From the NCBI GenBank assembly GCA_907165065.1, contig OU015528.1:32386515-32450514 (forward strand): DNA of 64,000 nucleotides, read 5' to 3'. Numbering within the stretch: the stretch's first letter is position 1; every line of letters begins with the position of its first letter. This document shows positions 36,460-48,707 of this stretch, piece after piece. The DNA comes from Caprimulgus europaeus. Lineage: Eukaryota; Chordata; Aves; Caprimulgiformes; Caprimulgidae. The notes under the pieces were generated by a model. The model was not told the DNA's origin. It ran no database searches and saw nothing but the letters and a program-made list of their open reading frames with translations. Both the position numbers and the translations under genes were made by a program.

Positions 36460-36870
36460 GCAGATCCCACAGGCAGGCGGCAGCCCTGGGGAAAAAAGGC
36501 CGGAGCCGCCTGCGGGCAGGGCGAGGCTGCAGGGAAAGACTGTGCTGGTGCTGAGGAAAAGGCAAAGGGCTGGGGTTTGGATTGCTGGGGGGAGGATGCT
36601 GTTTGGTTTTTTAAGGGCTCCAGCAGCCCATCCAGCGCCCGCCGCGCCCTGCAGCTCTCCGCGCTGGAAGGCGCCGCGGGGCCGGCACGACGCCCCGTTC
36701 CGCAGCGGGAGCCCCGCCCCGCCGCCAGCCGCCGCTGGCTCCGCCCACAGCCGCGCGCAGGGGGCGGGGCGGTCACGGCGCCAGGCGCGCCCGCAGGCAG
36801 GCTGCACAGCGACACCTAGCGGTGCGCCCGCCCGGAGCCAGGGGGCTGATAGAGAGCGAGGGGCGGGGCA
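36460..36870. promoter_or_regulatory. CpG-island-like GC-rich segment with GC boxes
   Basis: GC content and CpG density jump far above the rest of the window, most strongly from about 36,620 to 36,870. Sp1-type GC boxes are visible on the plus strand at 36,761-36,772 (GGGGCGGGGCGG) and 36,860-36,869 (GGGGCGGGGC). One on the minus strand reads GCCCCGCCCC on plus at 36,711-36,720, and a weaker CTCCGCCC lies near 36,740. Unmethylated CpG islands of this size usually mark transcription start regions. I see no convincing first exon in either direction: the open frames of 120-150 codons on both strands are those expected of GC-rich DNA. The island ends abruptly at the CR1 fragment. Confidence 0.6.
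36807..36825. promoter_or_regulatory. Candidate CTCF-like site
   Basis: CAGCGACACCTAGCGGTGC resembles the reverse form of the CTCF core, in which AGCGCC(A/C)CCTAGTGG-type sequences are common. It lies within the CpG-rich segment, about 50 bp from the CR1 junction. The match is by eye and includes mismatches, so it is only a candidate. Confidence 0.3.
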
Positions 36871-37237
36871 TTGCCCAAATGCTTCTTGAATATTGTCAGG
36901 CTTGGTGCCATGACCACCTCCGTGGGGAGCCTGTTCCAGTGCCCCACCACCCTCTGGGTGAAGAACCTTTTCCTAATGTCCAACCTAAACCTCCCCTGGC
37001 ACATCTTCCTGCCATTTCCCCTGGTCCTATCACTGGTCACCAGAGAGAAGAGATCAGCACCTCCCCTCCTCTTCCCCTTGTGAGGAAGTTATAGGCTGTG
37101 ATGAGATCTCCTCTCAGTTTCCTCCAGGCTGAACAAACCAAGCGACTTCAGCCTCTCCTCATTCAGCTTCCCCTCTAAGCCCTTCATCAACTTAGTGGCC
37201 CTCCTCTGGACACTCTCTAGGAGCTCCATTCCTGCTA
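36871..37237 (-). mobile_element. CR1 LINE fragment, truncated at both ends
   Basis: On the minus strand the segment encodes successive blocks of the CR1 ORF2 C-terminal region. Starting near 37,235 these are [18 protein letters not shown], then [16 protein letters not shown], then after a frameshift [47 protein letters not shown] and KHLGN. Similarity stops near 36,871, so the final codons, the 3' UTR and the octamer are missing. CR1 copies normally lose the 5' end and keep the 3' end. The loss here, exactly at the edge of the CpG-rich segment, implies a later deletion or rearrangement. Confidence 0.92.
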
Positions 37238-40200
37238 GCAGGCAGGCTGAGCTGCCCTGGGCTGGACAGTGTCTCCTTGCAGACGTGTCTTTACAATCCA
37301 CATGCGCAGAGCAAGGGCTGGGTGCCTGTCAGCTGCCTACACGGCTCACCTCCATTCTCAAAGTATGCCTGAGATTTGTCATTCTTGTACTGGTTTGGGA
37401 ACCCTTTGAAACAACAGCAACAGTTTGTAAAGGAAGGATAGCATGTGTGCCCAGATTACTTTTTACTGAGGGTTATGTTACACGAGTGGATACAAACCCA
37501 GTCAGAGCCTCTCTGCCTGCCAGCACAGGACTGAATGCCCCATTGGCATGTGCCCCACAGGAAACATAGCCCTGATGTGTGCTAAAGCAGCTTTACAGCT
37601 TCTTGTCTGCAACTGGCTTGCACATCTGGCCTGGCTGGGGAAGAGTCCAGATGTATCTGTAACCAACACACCAGGGACTGCAAGCTGTAGGGCACAAGCA
37701 TCATATTTTTGTCCAGTACATGTGGAGCACGCATAGGAAAGCAGCTGTCCAAACCTGGGGTTGCTGTGCATTAAAATAGCACAAAATGTAGTAAACAACC
37801 GCCGTGTAGGATAAATAAACAAGGTGGCATTGCTGAAATTAAGGCTGGTTGCTGTGTTGCCCTGCTCCTTGCAGAGCCGTTTTCACCTTGGCAAAGGGGA
37901 GCTCAGCTATCATTTGGGTATGTAGCACAGCCGTTTTTCACTGCCTAAATCACAGAAACCCACATCACCCCATGCAAATGTTTAGAATCAGGCACCACGA
38001 CTCCTCCTCATGTGCATCACTCATGGCCCCAGCCCGTGCGAGAACATTCTAAGGCAAAGATGTTGCTGCAGCAGGTGCAACAGCTACTACTTAACAATGG
38101 ATTTTTCTATTCCTTTTCTGAGCATATTCACTGTTTGTTGAACTTTACACTGGCTCCCAGAGAACTGGCAGGCTTTCTGGCTTGGCACGCCTTTGAATTA
38201 CACAGGAATTCTGAACTCCCTCTCAAATACATTTAAACCTCCTATTAGCACAGTACTTCTGTTCAGAATGGTTAAAAAAAAAACAACAAAAAACCAAACC
38301 AAAATAAAACACAAACCCAATAATAAATGTTGAAAATTGGCTTTGCCATGGCCCCAACAGCTACACAGTCACTTGGCGCCTACCTTCATAAATCAGCTCA
38401 CAGTCCAGCTGAGATGAGCTTCTTTAAAGTACCCTTTTATTACTTCACAGGGTATTAGCTTTTTGCCATTGCAAACTCAAAACAAGCCTGTGCTTCCTGG
38501 AACTGCTTGGACTCCATCCTCTCTTCTACTTCCAAGACAGAGACTTGTTTTAAAAAAACACTGTATTTCAGACTGCATCACTACTAGGGGCCAGCAGCTG
38601 AGAGAGGAGAAAAGGTGCAAAGCAGCTGAACACAAATGAGGGTAGCAGAGGGACGTAATCTGGTTCCTAAACTGGAAGACAGCCTGTTCAGAGATCCTAG
38701 GCTAAGAGGGAGGAGTAGTCCTCCACAGAACACCTTAGTGGTTGCTAGTAATTCCCCATTTTGGAAAAAAAGGTGCTGCTCCCAGAGAAATCCTGGCAAT
38801 GCTGTTTGTGCTGGTGTGCACAAAATGCACCTGGAAAGAGACACGTTTCTGGCAACAAGGCAGAAGTTGTGCAGGCTATCAGGTGCTTTCTTAACATCAA
38901 CACAAGTAGCAGATGAGGATTAGTACACTCAGATGGTTCACTGGGACTGGGCCCTGGCAGAGGAGGACTATGGCCACTCAAAATTAATCTCTTTTATCAA
39001 ACTCCATGTGCAGTACTTGGTGCACACCAGAAAAAGGCTGGCTCAGCACCTAGTGATGGCTCTAGGTCAGGAATCCATCTCAGATCTATGTTTGTATGGA
39101 GCTAATTTTGCTGGAATAATTCCCTTGATTTGAGTTTAAAATGCTCTAGTAAAATCTGCCTGTGAGGCACAATGGAGTCAATAGCAACTCTAGTTAACTT
39201 GAGGAAGTTTTTGGTCTTGGTGCTGTAGAGGAGGCTTCTGGCTGCTGCTTGGCTCAAGGTGGGAGAGTACTTCTGATGTGCAACATTTTGATTTCTCACT
39301 TTTGTTTATAGGGCAAGGGCTGGAAGACTAAAATATCTACATCTAGTAATCTGCATCTGGGCTGGGTGTCTTAAGGTCCCCATAGTGGAGATCTGGTCAA
39401 TATAGTTAGTGCCTGTCCATCCCATTAAGAGTGTAATCTTTGTCAAACCAAATTATTTTCTAGAGTCTTTTTCTTTACTATATTGGGAAATTAAACACCA
39501 TTGGACATGGCCAGGTTGCACTGACTGCCAGACTAGGTGATCCAGGGCATTCTGCCAGGCCTCTATGTGCTGCACCAGGAGGTCCTGTGTTGCATCTGCC
39601 AGCTCCTTGCTGATGTCTCAGATTCCCTGTAGCATCTCAGGCAACATGAGAAGTCTCTACAGAGGCAACTGCATCACCCTCTCAGCTCAGGTGTCAGCAG
39701 CTCTATGCAAACATTCTACAAATACTCCAGTCTTGAGCTGAATTGTATCTAATGCAGCTGTGTGGCAGCTAACACAGCCAGTCTGCACATCAAGGCTCTG
39801 CTGCACCTCCCCATGCTTGTCTGTGGTGGGACAGCCAAGCCCTGCAGAACCATGCTCAGCCTGCAGCTTAGGGCTTTTGTTGCTGCATCCCTTCTGCTCA
39901 ATAGGGAAGCTCTCACTCTTTTTGAAAAGGTGCAACAACCTTGTTCATTGACTTCTGGGCCTTTCTGCTGGTCTAGCTGAGTGGGGTTTGTTGTAGGTCA
40001 TCCCAAACTAGCCTTGCATATTGGACTGATGTGGTCTGTAGTGGTGTTCATGTCAGTGATGCTATAAAGTGTGGTGACCTTAGGTAGGAAAGGGAAACTT
40101 TTTTCCCATAGCTGAGAATGGTCTTGCTGCTGTATTGCAACTCTATGCTCCCACTGTTTTACCAAAAGTGCCCTGGACTCCTACCCTGCTCCACCAGCCC

Positions 40201-43200
40201 CCTCCCTTCCTCCTGCAGCTCTGCAGGAGTTGTGCTGACAGCATTTTCTGAAAATGTCTGCACCCAGCATCCCTCCCAAAAGGGAATTTCTGGAGACAAG
40301 AGGAAACCACAGTAGAAGGATCTGCCCAGGGCTGATCAGAAGACAGTAGGTGTAATTCTTGGGATTGCCTCTTCCCTAATGCTACTTATTTATACTATTA
40401 GGCACTGTTTCATTTAATGACATTTCAGGAAAATGATATTTCAGCTAAATTTTAGATTAAACTCCAGCACCAGAGAGCAGATAGAAACATGAATGGGGTT
40501 GATAAGTTTGAGTCAAATTACCATCTTTTAAATACATTTATAAAAGTGAGGAATTGATGGGCAAGCATCAAATTCCCTTTTTTTTTTGCCAACCACCATG
40601 TGGCCTCACCAAGACACGTTTTTTTTTTTTCTTAAACATTATTGAAAGTCATATTTAAACATGCTTCTGAGGACCAGCTGCCATCCACCTCCTGAAGTTT
40701 CACAGACAAAAGTGGACTGTGGCTCGAGAGCCAGTGATGCCAGCAGGCTCAGTCCCTGTAAATGGCTGAAAGGAGGATGTCTCAGCACCCACAGCCCATG
40801 CTGCACTGAAGTAATCCACAGCACTGGTACAGGAGGTGAGCACCAAAATGTCCAGGCAGATGTGGCACCTGTGTAAGTCAGATCCCACTGGCACTTGTAC
40901 TCTCTGCATGAAGCAACATGGGCAGGGATGCCTTCTCCACTGACACACAAATACCCTGCATTGACAACACTTTCTTCCATTTTATGTCCTCACAGAGCTT
41001 CTCAGAATATTTTCTGTTTCATTTTGTTTTCATTGATTGAAAATGCAGAGAAAGGAAAGCAAAGTAGATGTTTGCTCAGCAACAGTCCAGATGAAGCAAG
41101 TTAAAAAAAAAATAGAAAATGTAAATGACCAAGCTATGGCTTGTCATTCAGAACGATGTCAAGTATATAAAATATATAATTATGGTCTTATGCAACTGGT
41201 TTTTGTAAATTGAATAAAATGAAAGACAAAATAAAATGCTTGCTTCATTGTTTCTTTCTGATTCACTGCCTACAAACCTGTAGTGCTTGAAGAGGACGTC
41301 AAAACAAGAGCTGGATGGGAACTGTTCAATTAAATGTTTTTCACTAGAAAATGCTCTTTCCTTGAAACCAAAACTTTTCAAGGAAATCTATATCTGTAGT
41401 TGAAACCTTTGTTAGAAAGGTTTTGGGGTTTCTGATTAAAAGGAGAAAGAGACAAACAGACAGATAATCTTAATGCACAAGACCGAGCATTGCCTGCGTT
41501 TGATTCTCCTCGCCAGGTAAGTGAATGAATCGCTGCCTTACCAAACTCTTTCTCTCTTTTCCTTCATTCATTTCTCTGACAACAGCCTTTTGATCATCAG
41601 TGTAACTAAAATAACTATTGAAACCTCAAAAAGTTTTGCAAGTGAGAGTTCTCATTTCTAGCTAGCTCAATTAATAGCCAAATGTATGAGTCTTCTTGGG
41701 ACATCTGTTCAGCTCCAGTTCCAGAAAGCTTTAAACCTATGAATGATTAAAATAAAAGCATAAACTAGAGAAACATCCACAGGGAACATCAGATACAAGT
41801 TCTTGAAACAGGTCTGTGTGACTCAAAGAGTGGTTAAACACGATTGTCCTTCATTTTTGGAAATGCCCAAAACTGACCTTCGTCAAGTAGTTAGTTACCC
41901 AATGGCTGGTTTTGGTCAGGCAATCCAAGGTAATCTCATCAGGGCATTCAAGGATGAGGTATAGAAGACTTGGGAGCCAGAAAGTAGCTACTGTAGCACA
42001 CAAGCTGATAGCAAGCAAACTCAGGGGAATGTTCCTGCGCCCAGGAAGAAACCACCACTGATGAGAGCTGGGTATTGCCTATCCAGTCACCAGAGCCTGT
42101 GGCCCTCAGCAATGAAAGCCATCCCACCACCACTGTAAAAGTGTTTGGGGTTGCATTTGTCCATGCACCTTCCCTGGTTAGCTTTGTAGGTTGTGCTTCC
42201 TGTATTCTCTCTTCCTAAAGAAATAAAATGAAGAAGCACACACAACAAAAGGAGGAGGTTTAAGATACCAATACTTAAGCCAGTTACTTGTAGTTTCATG
42301 ATCTGACAAATCTCTTTTCCCAGACTGGGAATCCTGACTTAGGAAATGTTATGACTGTGGCAATATGGACCTTGAAGACCACTGGCGAACAAGTCTGACC
42401 CTTACACATACAGTGATATTTTCACGAAATTCCGTGGCTTTGTGCATTATCAAAACTACAGAGCTTTGTAAAGCTTTAGCTGAATTTATCTGTTTGAATT
42501 TGCAAGGGAGTTGCATTTTCTGCAGTGGGGCTGAGAAAATTTGACTCAACATTCCTGTATTGCCTTTGGTCAGCTCTCACATAAGACAAGCAAAATGGCC
42601 TGTCTCTGCAGGACTCAGCTGATGAAGGATCTACATCCAGGAAATTATCCCTCAGTTTAATGCAAGCCCCTTAGAGCTTGCCAGTGGCAGTAGGCAGGTA
42701 AGTGGAATATCATGATCGATGATCACAATGGCTGGTGATGGACTGGGGAGACCTAACGTTGACATCTGACATGAGGCTGTTATCCATCACAGCCCCAACT
42801 GCTGTCTTCTGATTACAAGGGGGCTGAAATATTGAGCAGACCTAATTCATGGCAAGCTGCCACTTGCATTTCTGGGAAGGGCGAATATAATAAGAAACAA
42901 ATGCCTCAACAACAATTTTGTATTATCTCCAAGTCTCTCCCATTGTGCTTCCTTGCTGGGTAAAAAAAGGCGAGGGGGGAGGTTTAACTGCATGCTGAAT
43001 GGCTTTGCATGGCAGTGACAGGTATTCAGAGGCAGTAAGACTGTCTGTCTCCAAAGAACCAGCACTATAAAAATGTTAAGCCAGTGGGAATGCAGCACCT
43101 TTGAAAAGGAGAAGGCTCACTTAAAAGTTTGGCAGGATCAAACCCTCTATTATAGTCCTCTCTTCACTCCCCAAAACTCTTGGACAAAGAACATGAACTT

Positions 43201-46200
43201 CTGAGACTATAACAGAATGTAAAATCATCAGCAAAAGCATGCTCCAGTCACATAATTTATTTGGATGTATGTCTCTGCCACAGAGAGCCAAGATCCATGA
43301 TTTACCATCCAAGGGCATTTCTGATATTTCAACATTCCTTTTCACCACAAAATCAAAAAGAAAAGTTCAGGCTTTCAAGGTCTCCCCCCTAGAGAGTCAT
43401 GGCGCAGCAGCAAGATGAGGCAGACGTGGTGGTGCTGGTGATGGAGGATGGAGCTGCCCGTGGGACATGGAGCAGCACTTGCATCCAGCTCCAGGCCCCA
43501 CGCCGGGCGCTGCCAGTGTTCCAGGGACCTTGAGGCGGACAGGACTGCAGATGCAGTGCCAGAGAAGGACGTGCCAGGAAAGCACAACCCTGCTGCACCC
43601 TCCCACAGCTGGGCCCCTGACTTTTTGGGGTCTTTTCCAGTTAAATTATTCAAGTGCAATCAGGAGTAAATGTGATCAGATAACTGATTCATAAATGTTT
43701 ACCTGATCTTTTAAGAGAGGGTGAAGTAAAACTCCATCAAATTAGTGTAAGTAAACTACCAATGAGGAAATACCATCCCTGAGTCAGCACTGAAAGAAAT
43801 AATTGTCTCAATTATTTCTTCCTATAAAGCTGATTGCATTCTGGTCTCTCTTTATGAAAAGTGTCTATAAATTTGCTTTGCATAAGAAAGGAAGCAATAA
43901 CAAAAGCAGCTACACACTACGAAGTAATATTTTGTATTAAAAAAAGTTCCTAATGTAAAATCCTGTTTCCTTCTATTCAGAGACGTTTTCAATTATCATC
44001 AAAAATGAGAGCCCTGAATGGTTCTCAACATTGCCCTCAGCAATGCTGATACAGTGCCATTAAAGTCAATGAGATTACACGTGTTTGAATGATGGTGGAA
44101 TACAGCCCTGCACGTTTATTGCAAATGCATTTGTAAAATGTATTCCGAAGGATAAAAAGTGCATAAATAAATGCAGCCCCTATAAATATCAGCATTTTTA
44201 CTGAATGGATGTATGTGTTTTTAAATAAATTCTGTGAAACAGAAGTGGATTTCAGGCTTTCTCCTTCACTTTGCAAATTTGCCTGGCCAAGCCGTATCTC
44301 CCAGTCTTCCACCCGTAACTTCAGCAAAATATGTGAAGAAAACTCCTGTAAAATTTAATTAATATAACCACCACATTAGCTGTCTATACATTTCTATTTT
44401 GAGAAGAAAAATATTTTTGTATTTTGATTAATTGTTTTTGACAGACTAATCTAGGAGCATTAATAGGTTGTATTATAGACTATTAACTCCCTAGCAGTCT
44501 CGGTGCTGGGAGTGTTTCTAGGTAGGCAGGGCTCCTTTTGATCCTACCAGATCTTAATGATACTGTTCATATTAATATTACCTGTGGCATTTTTCAAAAT
44601 TCAGCATTAACTGAATCTCAATTTCTTCATTATTTTCTGCATATTGTGCTTTTCCATGAGAACCACAATTTATGCCAACAAAAGCCTAGAGAAATATCTT
44701 CACCTTGTAAGCTACAAAGTACATTCTACCATGCAGTTAATTTATGGCAGCAATTTGGAAGTCTGCTGAGCCGGACACAGCTGGCTGGCAATGAGTGCAT
44801 TGTCATTAAATACAAGCAACATGTGACACTAACCTCAAATTAATTTTTGAGAGAAAATGCATGCAAATTGCAGTAACCTATAATAAAGAAGTAAAATAAT
44901 ATGGTGCAATACATATTTTCAAAAGTTCATTTCTGCAACAGTTTTATACACATTAATTGGTTATTCCTAATTTTATTCAGTGATTGATTAAAGGTAGAGA
45001 AGAGACCAGTAGAGAGACCTGACTATTGGATGTACCAGGGCTGAAGTCCTTTACTTGGAGCTGACTGGAGTGGTTGGATAACCCTGATGATAACTCCATT
45101 TAGTCAGCTGCAGAAACACCTTTGAGGAGCCAAGGCAGCTTGTTGAAGTCACAGGTGTCATGAAACTACTACTCATGTGAAAACCACAAACTGTCAGGTC
45201 TGCTCCAGGATTTTACCTTAAATAATCTTGTGTAAAGGCTATGCCTCTGCTTAGTGCTGGGTGGGGTTTGCTAACATGCTCTCCCAGATGGGGAATACGG
45301 AGATTGCACTGTATTGGAAAGAGAGACTATGCAGAAGGGTTTGGAGATATAACAAATGTCATTTTAATTAGAATTTTCCATAGGAAACATTGCCTTTCCA
45401 TTGAAAATTCTGTATATTCAAAATATTTGAAAGCTATTTGTTTTTTTAGCAGCTGGTAACCATTTTCTTTCATCAAAAACTGCTGAAAATTTGGGGGTTT
45501 TCTAGGACCACTGTTCTAGCAACAATGATCAAAGAAAAGATGTATTTTTCAAAAGATTTCATTTCAATAAAGTTCCAGTTTGTCTTCAAAAAAGAATGCA
45601 TTTGATGAAAATATCTTGGGCTGCCCTTTTGCAGAGAATAAATCTTGCTAGAAGGTGGCAGAGTGATTTCCCCCGACTTATTTACATTGAAACCCTACAA
45701 AACATTATTAGGAAATGGAAACCCCATCAAAATCACTGTAAGTCAGCCTCTAAATATTTGTAAGGTTTTTGTTGTGTCACCATTTTGAATGCCCTACCTA
45801 GCACACTGCAAAGTTTCAATAAGAGCTGCCCATCTGGCAGCCCAATCCTGAACAGTCAGAAACATCAAGCAGTACCTTAAAACCTATATGGGAAATCGTG
45901 GGGATGGGCTGCCTGGGATGCAGTTTTCCTTGACGCTGGCTGTAGGAGACTGGGAAGTCTGCAAAGGAGGTGTTGTTTTTTAATTTACAGAAATCCATAG
46001 CACATCCTAGGAGGAGAGGTGTGTTTTCCTGTAAGTGCTACCATGTCTAGTTACTGTAAATCACTGGTTTTCCAGCTGTTCCCCAGCACCTGCAATCGCC
46101 AGACTTTGGCCAGGATACAGTACCCTCTGTGGCACTAAACACAGCCAGTGCAGGGGAGAAATTGCACATAAAATGCTGCATATTCTGCAAACTCTGACTT

Positions 46201-48431
46201 CAAGGTCCCCTGCCCTGTGCTGCTGTGGCAGCGGGGTCCCTGCTCGCCTGGGGTGACCATGAGAAAAGCAGCCTGAATGCCTTGTCTGGTCAGGCTCAGG
46301 GACTTCCATGTCCCTGAGCTCATTCTGTTCACATGCAAAAGGTGTTTTTGTGCCTGTGTTTTGGGCTGCCTACCCCACAAGTAATTTGCAGTGGGGCTGC
46401 AAATACAGGTTGATGTCTGCTATCACCATAGCTTTTTCCCAAATCTGTATCCAACAGTCAGTGATGACCTTCTCACACAAAGTCTGGCCACACTTGCTGG
46501 TGAACTCAGAGAGCAACACGTTCCCGTGCTCCTCATCAGGCAGGGTGCATAGAGCCTATCCTCGTCCCTGCACAAGTCTCCTATGGAGGAATGTGGTTTA
46601 TTTGTAGGGAGCAGCAGGTCTGGTGGCAATCTCAAACTGAGAGATGTGCAGAGAGGACAAAGAGAGGATAAATAATAGCCTGCAATGGGGCCAGAAACCA
46701 GCACGTCACTTCTGCGCTCACATGCACAGCACCAGCATGGGGACCGCATGGTCTCTCCTGCCCAGGGATGGAGAATGGAGCTCTCCTCCCAGAGCCCCAT
46801 GTCCTCCTCACTCTCGGCTTCATACAGCACACATAGCTGACAACATCCCATCAAGAACAATTTAAGTCAGGAGAAAAAGGCACCAAACAAAGTGCTGATG
46901 TGGTTTGTTCGCAGTCAGGGAAGCCTCAGTTACAGAGTGCTGTACCTCTGTCATTTTTGTAATTTTAAAATTAAAGACTGTTTTCCACCATTAAGTATGC
47001 CACGCATAGCTCCTGCTCTACTCCTAAGTCCTCTTTCCCAGGGAAACAAAGCTTACATCTAAACCATTGGTCAGTGTGTTTCTCCCTGTTGTTCTCACAG
47101 TAATTTTAGCACTCATGGCCAATTTTATCCAGGTTTGATGGCAGTGCAGAGCCTTCATGAAGCCCAGGGGCTTGGGAGAGAAGAGAACTCTACTAGGCCC
47201 CACCAAAGATGAGTTAGATACAAGGGAGAGCCATGCTGGTCACCAGGCTTCAGAAGTGGTGCTGCTGGTGAAATAGCCCAGGGTATTTCTTATGCCACAT
47301 TGCAGTCTCCAGTCATTATGAGGTGCAGGGGAGCTTTATCCCCAAAATCCCAAAGCAGAGGCACTGGATCGCTGAGCACAGGAGACTGGCACGCTCCATG
47401 CAGAGACACAGGTGAGCCAGGCTCTGCTCTCAACTGCTCGCTATTCAGATGACCTCTTGCAAGTACTCCTGTGGAAATGCCATAAGCCAGAGCAGTCGTT
47501 TGTGGGTTTCTTCCCTCTGTGCTCAGTCCCTTGATGAGTCTTGCTACTTGGTAACTGTAGCGTGTAAATACCGAAGCCAACAACATGGCTAGCAGGTGTT
47601 GTTTTTCCCCAGTTTATTCTATTCACATGATTTTCTCAGCAATTCTTGCATGAGCACATGCTCAGAGAGGAAAAAAAAAAAAAAAAAGCTGTGTGCACAG
47701 GAGGGCAAAGCTACCTGAAAGCAAACAAACTCTTAATTTCTCTAAGCTGAGAGGCTGATACTAAGAAATGCTGAGCATCCACAGCTTTACAGCTATTGAA
47801 CACAGTGGCAGCTGCCAGTGCTTGAGAGCTCCCAAACCCAAAAGCTCCCCAAACCAAAAGCTCCCTAAAGGAATATATTGCTGTTCTGAGGGGACTTCTG
47901 CTGAAAGACTACACAAGTACTACATGGGTTAGTTAATGGTTGGCCATGCTGTGCTAATTTTATAAATCTGCAAACATATAACCTTCCAGCCAAGGGTGAC
48001 AAATTTACCCTTGAATGAATTGCGGATAAATGAATCAGGTTTTGAAGTGCCTGCTGATGTGAGCTTGCTAGCCTGCTTGAAACTACCACAGAATCATCTG
48101 TAGAAGGCTTATCAAGGCTAGACACATTCTGACGTGAAGCAGAGTGATCTTGTGCTCAAATCCTGTGCTGGGAGAGGTCTTTTTGCCTTGGGCTATGTGA
48201 CAGGGGACCTGGGGGCTGCTAAAGAGCCAATGCCATGTCTCTCTGCTCCCTGGGCTCATGCCCAGAAGGGCAGCAGTGGTGTGGCACCAGCAATGTGGCA
48301 CTGCAGCAAGAGGGGAGGAAACCCCAGTCCTGCAGCACCAACTGTGCCTGAACAGGACGAGGACTTGAGTGAGGAGCATAGAGAGGAAAAAAGCTTCATG
48401 GAATCATTTGCAGTGGCTGAAAAGAAGCTGT
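37238..48431. other. Unannotated non-coding stretch
   Basis: I see no gene or recognisable repeat over about 11 kb. Frames are short and overlap on both strands. Notable composition features are an A/C-rich low-complexity tract at 38,273-38,322, two T runs near 40,580 and 40,619-40,630, and a 17-base A run at 47,671-47,687. A minus-strand stretch near 39,530-39,620 reads ADATQDLLVQHIEAWQNAL and looks protein-like, but I cannot tie it to a family. Confidence 0.5.
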
Positions 48432-48697
48432 AATGGCTTTAAACTAGAAGAGGCTAGGTTTAGATTAGACATCAGGAAGAAGTTCTTCACTGTGAGGGTG
48501 GTGAGACATTGGAACAGGTTGCCCAAGGAAGCTGTGGATGCCCCCTCCCTGGAAGTGTTCAAGGCCAGGTTGGATGACGCTTTGAGCAACCTGGTCTAGT
48601 GGAAGGTGTCCCTGCTGATGGCAGGGGGGTTGGAACTAGATGATCTTTAAGGTCCCTTCCAACCCAAACCATTCTATGATTCTATGATTCTATAAAT
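48432..48697 (+). mobile_element. CR1 LINE, short 3' fragment with 10-bp flanking repeats
   Basis: The fragment encodes the last ORF2 segment ([47 protein letters not shown], stop TAG at 48,597-48,599). The CR1 3' UTR follows, with GGGGGGTTGGAACTAGATG, AGGTCCCTTCCAACCC and nearly three tandem ATTCTATG octamers (48,671-48,692). AAGAAGCTGT occurs immediately before it (48,422-48,431) and again just after it (48,698-48,707). This direct repeat may be a target-site duplication. The sequence is close to intact CR1 copies I know, so it is among the younger elements here. Confidence 0.95.
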
Positions 48698-48707
48698 AAG
48701 AAGCTGT

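Noticed and set aside
36385..36889. Open frames of 120-150 codons on both strands in the CpG-rich segment
   Set aside because: They are mutually overlapping, Ala/Pro/Arg-rich frames expected from high GC content. No start context or donor stands out as a first exon.
39490..39960. Minus-strand protein-like stretches (ADATQDLLVQHIEAWQNAL and neighbours) suspected to be a retroviral remnant
   Set aside because: Frames are broken, no retroviral motif or LTR is nearby, and I could not match the residues to any family.
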